Below, one piece after another: positions 62,427-64,000 of a stretch of 64,000 nt of DNA; position 1 is the stretch's first letter; every line of letters starts with the position of its first letter. The DNA is from Arthrobacter sp. PGP41 (GTDB lineage: Bacteria > Actinomycetota > Actinomycetes > Actinomycetales > Micrococcaceae). The stretch is from positions 62,001 through 126,000 of the forward strand of contig NZ_CP026514.1 in the NCBI RefSeq assembly GCF_002953935.1, in the 5' to 3' direction. The position numbers and the translations under genes were made by a program. The notes under the pieces were generated by a model that was given only the letters and a program-made list of their open reading frames with translations, was not told the origin of the DNA and did not search any database.

Positions 62427-63109
62427 AGCAGGCCCCTTTCGATGATGGTGCGGACGTTGGCGTCCTGGAGGATTTCGACCCGGTGGCCGGGGGTGGCGAC
62501 AAAGATGCGGCCTTTGCCCCACTGGCGGGTCCAGATGGCCGGTGACGTGACTTCGCGGTTCCAGGGGTCCCACTCCCGGACCTTCTGGGTGGTGGTGGCC
62601 AGGACGTCGATGTAGTCGTCGGAGAGCACCCAGTACTGCTCGGTGACCAGGTCGAAATCGGAGATGCCCATGGTGATCGGGTGTTCCGCGGCGGCCGGGA
62701 GCATGTTGACCGTGTAGGGGACGTAGTTGTCCGACTGCTCGCCGACGCACTCGTCCGGGTGCTTGCCGGGATGGCAGGCGAACTGGCCGCCGATCAGGTG
62801 CAGGTAGTCAGAGTTGTTGCGGTATGAATCGGCGATGCCGCCGTGCCAGCCGGCCAGGCCGGTGCCGTTTTCGACGGCGGTCCGCAGCCCGGCGAACTCG
62901 TCCTTTTCGATGGTGGTCATGGTCATGCACTGCATGATCAGGTCCACCCCTGCCATGTATTCGGCGTCGGCATAGACCTTGGGGGATTCCTCGACGCGGA
63001 CGTCGTAGCCGTTGTCCTTGAGGTAGGGGATGAAGAGTTCCGTGGCCTCGTACGGCTGGTGGCCATCCCAGCCGCCGCGGACCACCAGGGCGTTCTTGCG
63101 TTCTGTCAT
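62411..63109 (-). CDS. ThuA domain-containing protein
   Basis: A 232-aa protein with the ThuA glutamine-amidotransferase-like fold: NALVVRGGWDGHQPYEATELFIPYLKDNGYDVRVEESPKVYADAEYMAGVDLIMQCMTMTTIEK, GLAGWHGGIADSYRNNSDYLHLIGGQF and ILVATPGHR-like FVATPGHRVEIL. In trehalose and other disaccharide utilisation ThuA works with ThuB, but its chemistry is poorly defined. The stop overlaps the dehydrogenase start, so the two are coupled. Cytosolic. Confidence 0.9.
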   Translation of the reverse strand: MTERKNALVVRGGWDGHQPYEATELFIPYLKDNGYDVRVEESPKVYADAEYMAGVDLIMQCMTMTTIEKDEFAGLRTAVENGTGLAGWHGGIADSYRNNSDYLHLIGGQFACHPGKHPDECVGEQSDNYVPYTVNMLPAAAEHPITMGISDFDLVTEQYWVLSDDYIDVLATTTQKVREWDPWNREVTSPAIWTRQWGKGRIFVATPGHRVEILQDANVRTIIERGLLWASR

Positions 63110-63163
63110 GTCGGGGTTTCCTTTTGTTTGGCTGCCGGCACCGGAGGGCCGGGGAAAAATGGG

Positions 63164-64000
63164 TCAGCGGCTGGCGAAGGCGGCGTCGAAAGCGGCTGCA
63201 GGAGGCGCGATCCGGGCGAGTTCCTTGACCATGGCCAGCGCCTGCGGTGCGCCGACGAGCCGGTCCATCCCGGCGTCCTCCCACTCGATGCTGGTGGGGC
63301 CGTCATAGCCGATGGCGTTAAGGGTCCGGAAGATCCGGTTCCACTGGACGTCCCCGTGCCCTGCGGTGACGAAGTCCCAGCCCCGCCGGGGATCAGCCCA
63401 GGCCAGGTGGGAGCCCAGGCGCCCGTTGCGGCCATCGAGCTGGCGGACCGATTCCTTGACGTGGACGTGGAGGATGTGTTCCGCGAAGTCCTGCAGGAAC
63501 ATCACCGGGTCCAGGTCCTGCCAGATGAAGTGGGACGGATCGAAGTTAAGCCCAAAGCTCTTGCGGTGCCCGATTGCCTCCAGGGTGCGCTGGGCGGTCC
63601 AGTAGTCGTAGGCAATTTCGGACGGGTGGACCTCCAGCGCGAAACGGACCCCCACCTCGTCGAAGACATCCAGGATGGGGTTCCACCGGTCAGCGAAGTC
63701 CTGGTAGCCGGCGTCGATCATTGCCTGGGAGGCGGGCGGGAACATGGCCACGGCCTTCCAAATGGAGGAGCCGGTGAACCCAGTCACGGTCTTGACGCCC
63801 AGGCGCGCGGCTGCCCGTGCTGTGTCCTTCATGGATTCTGCGGCCCTGCGGCGGACCCCTTCAGGATCTCCGTCGCCCCAGATTTCAGCGGACAGGATCC
63901 CCTGGTGCCGTTCGTCGATGGGGTCATCGCAGACGGCCTGGCCGGTGAGGTGGTTGGCGATGGCGAAGACCCTAAGGTGGTTCTTCTCAAGGATGTCCAG
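63164..64000 (-). CDS. Sugar phosphate isomerase/epimerase family protein (5' end outside window)
   Basis: The frame is open to the window edge, so the N-terminus is missing; 278 residues are visible. An ATG at 63832 is internal, because upstream codons continue family-like sequence ([41 protein letters not shown]). It is a xylose-isomerase-like TIM barrel, with [59 protein letters not shown] and HVHVKESV containing the Glu/Asp/His metal ligands. It is the upstream gene of the ThuA-dehydrogenase operon and probably isomerises the keto-sugar intermediate. Confidence 0.9.
   Translation of the reverse strand: MDILEKNHLRVFAIANHLTGQAVCDDPIDERHQGILSAEIWGDGDPEGVRRRAAESMKDTARAAARLGVKTVTGFTGSSIWKAVAMFPPASQAMIDAGYQDFADRWNPILDVFDEVGVRFALEVHPSEIAYDYWTAQRTLEAIGHRKSFGLNFDPSHFIWQDLDPVMFLQDFAEHILHVHVKESVRQLDGRNGRLGSHLAWADPRRGWDFVTAGHGDVQWNRIFRTLNAIGYDGPTSIEWEDAGMDRLVGAPQALAMVKELARIAPPAAAFDAAFASR

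Overview
The window reads as a chromosomal segment of a high-GC actinobacterium close to Arthrobacter or Pseudarthrobacter. The reasons are the strong G/C bias at third codon positions, many GTG starts, ATGA/GTGA gene overlaps, an MptB-type mannosyltransferase, a DUF5997 protein beside a LysR-like protein, and a putrescine oxidase that reads like the Rhodococcus/Micrococcales enzyme. No tRNA, rRNA, CRISPR array or intact insertion sequence was recognised.

Layout. 1-2.85 kb: a frameshifted GH35/GH42-type glycosidase and a Gfo/Idh/MocA dehydrogenase. 2.85-7.2 kb: a lower-GC accessory patch with long apparently non-coding flanks around a coupled pair of unrecognised genes (618 aa and 81 aa). This pair is the best candidate here for an undescribed system. 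7.2-9.4 kb: a TetR regulator divergent from putrescine oxidase. 9.4-15.9 kb: a glycogen-debranching-like enzyme divergent from a LacI regulator and a sugar ABC transporter, with two matching operators between them. 16-22 kb: small hypothetical proteins, a VOC protein, the DUF5997/LysR-like pair, and a DUF3618/holin-X/290-aa envelope operon divergent from a MarR regulator with palindromic boxes. 22-27.5 kb: lipoprotein, alditol oxidase, amidase, agmatine deiminase and an alpha/beta hydrolase. 27.5-31.6 kb: levansucrase and levanase.

31.6-41 kb: an rsgA remnant, a zinc-ribbon protein, a diguanylate cyclase, MptB, a phosphoribosyltransferase-hydrolase fusion, two GT87-like integral membrane transferases (one apparently starting at ATT) and small hypothetical genes. 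41-48 kb: a monooxygenase remnant, flavin reductase, BNR-repeat lipoprotein, SRPBCC and NTF2-like proteins, and two Tat-exported phosphatases. 49-56.3 kb: an IclR-controlled catabolic cluster (TctB-TctA-TctC, an RraA-like protein, a beta-hydroxyacid-dehydrogenase-like protein, a frameshifted DctM-like permease, a small membrane protein and a cyclase-family hydrolase). 56.3-64 kb: an SDR remnant, MOSC protein, UvrA-like ABC ATPase, VOC/AraC pair, a CBU_0592-type membrane protein, and the start of a Gfo/Idh-ThuA-epimerase sugar operon that runs off the right edge.

How the genes work together. The most informative link is a near-identical 21-bp palindrome found once between tetR and putrescine oxidase and again, 18.7 kb away, over the agmatine deiminase start. 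It suggests one TetR-controlled regulon taking agmatine through carbamoylputrescine and putrescine to 4-aminobutanal, with an amidase-signature enzyme possibly replacing the usual nitrilase-type carbamoylputrescine amidase. Levansucrase and levanase form a fructan build-and-degrade pair with a LacI-type operator upstream. Several broken genes (remnants of a stress-type flavoprotein, rsgA, an aromatic monooxygenase and an SDR, plus two single-base frameshifts) show ongoing gene decay, although the two frameshifts could be sequencing errors.
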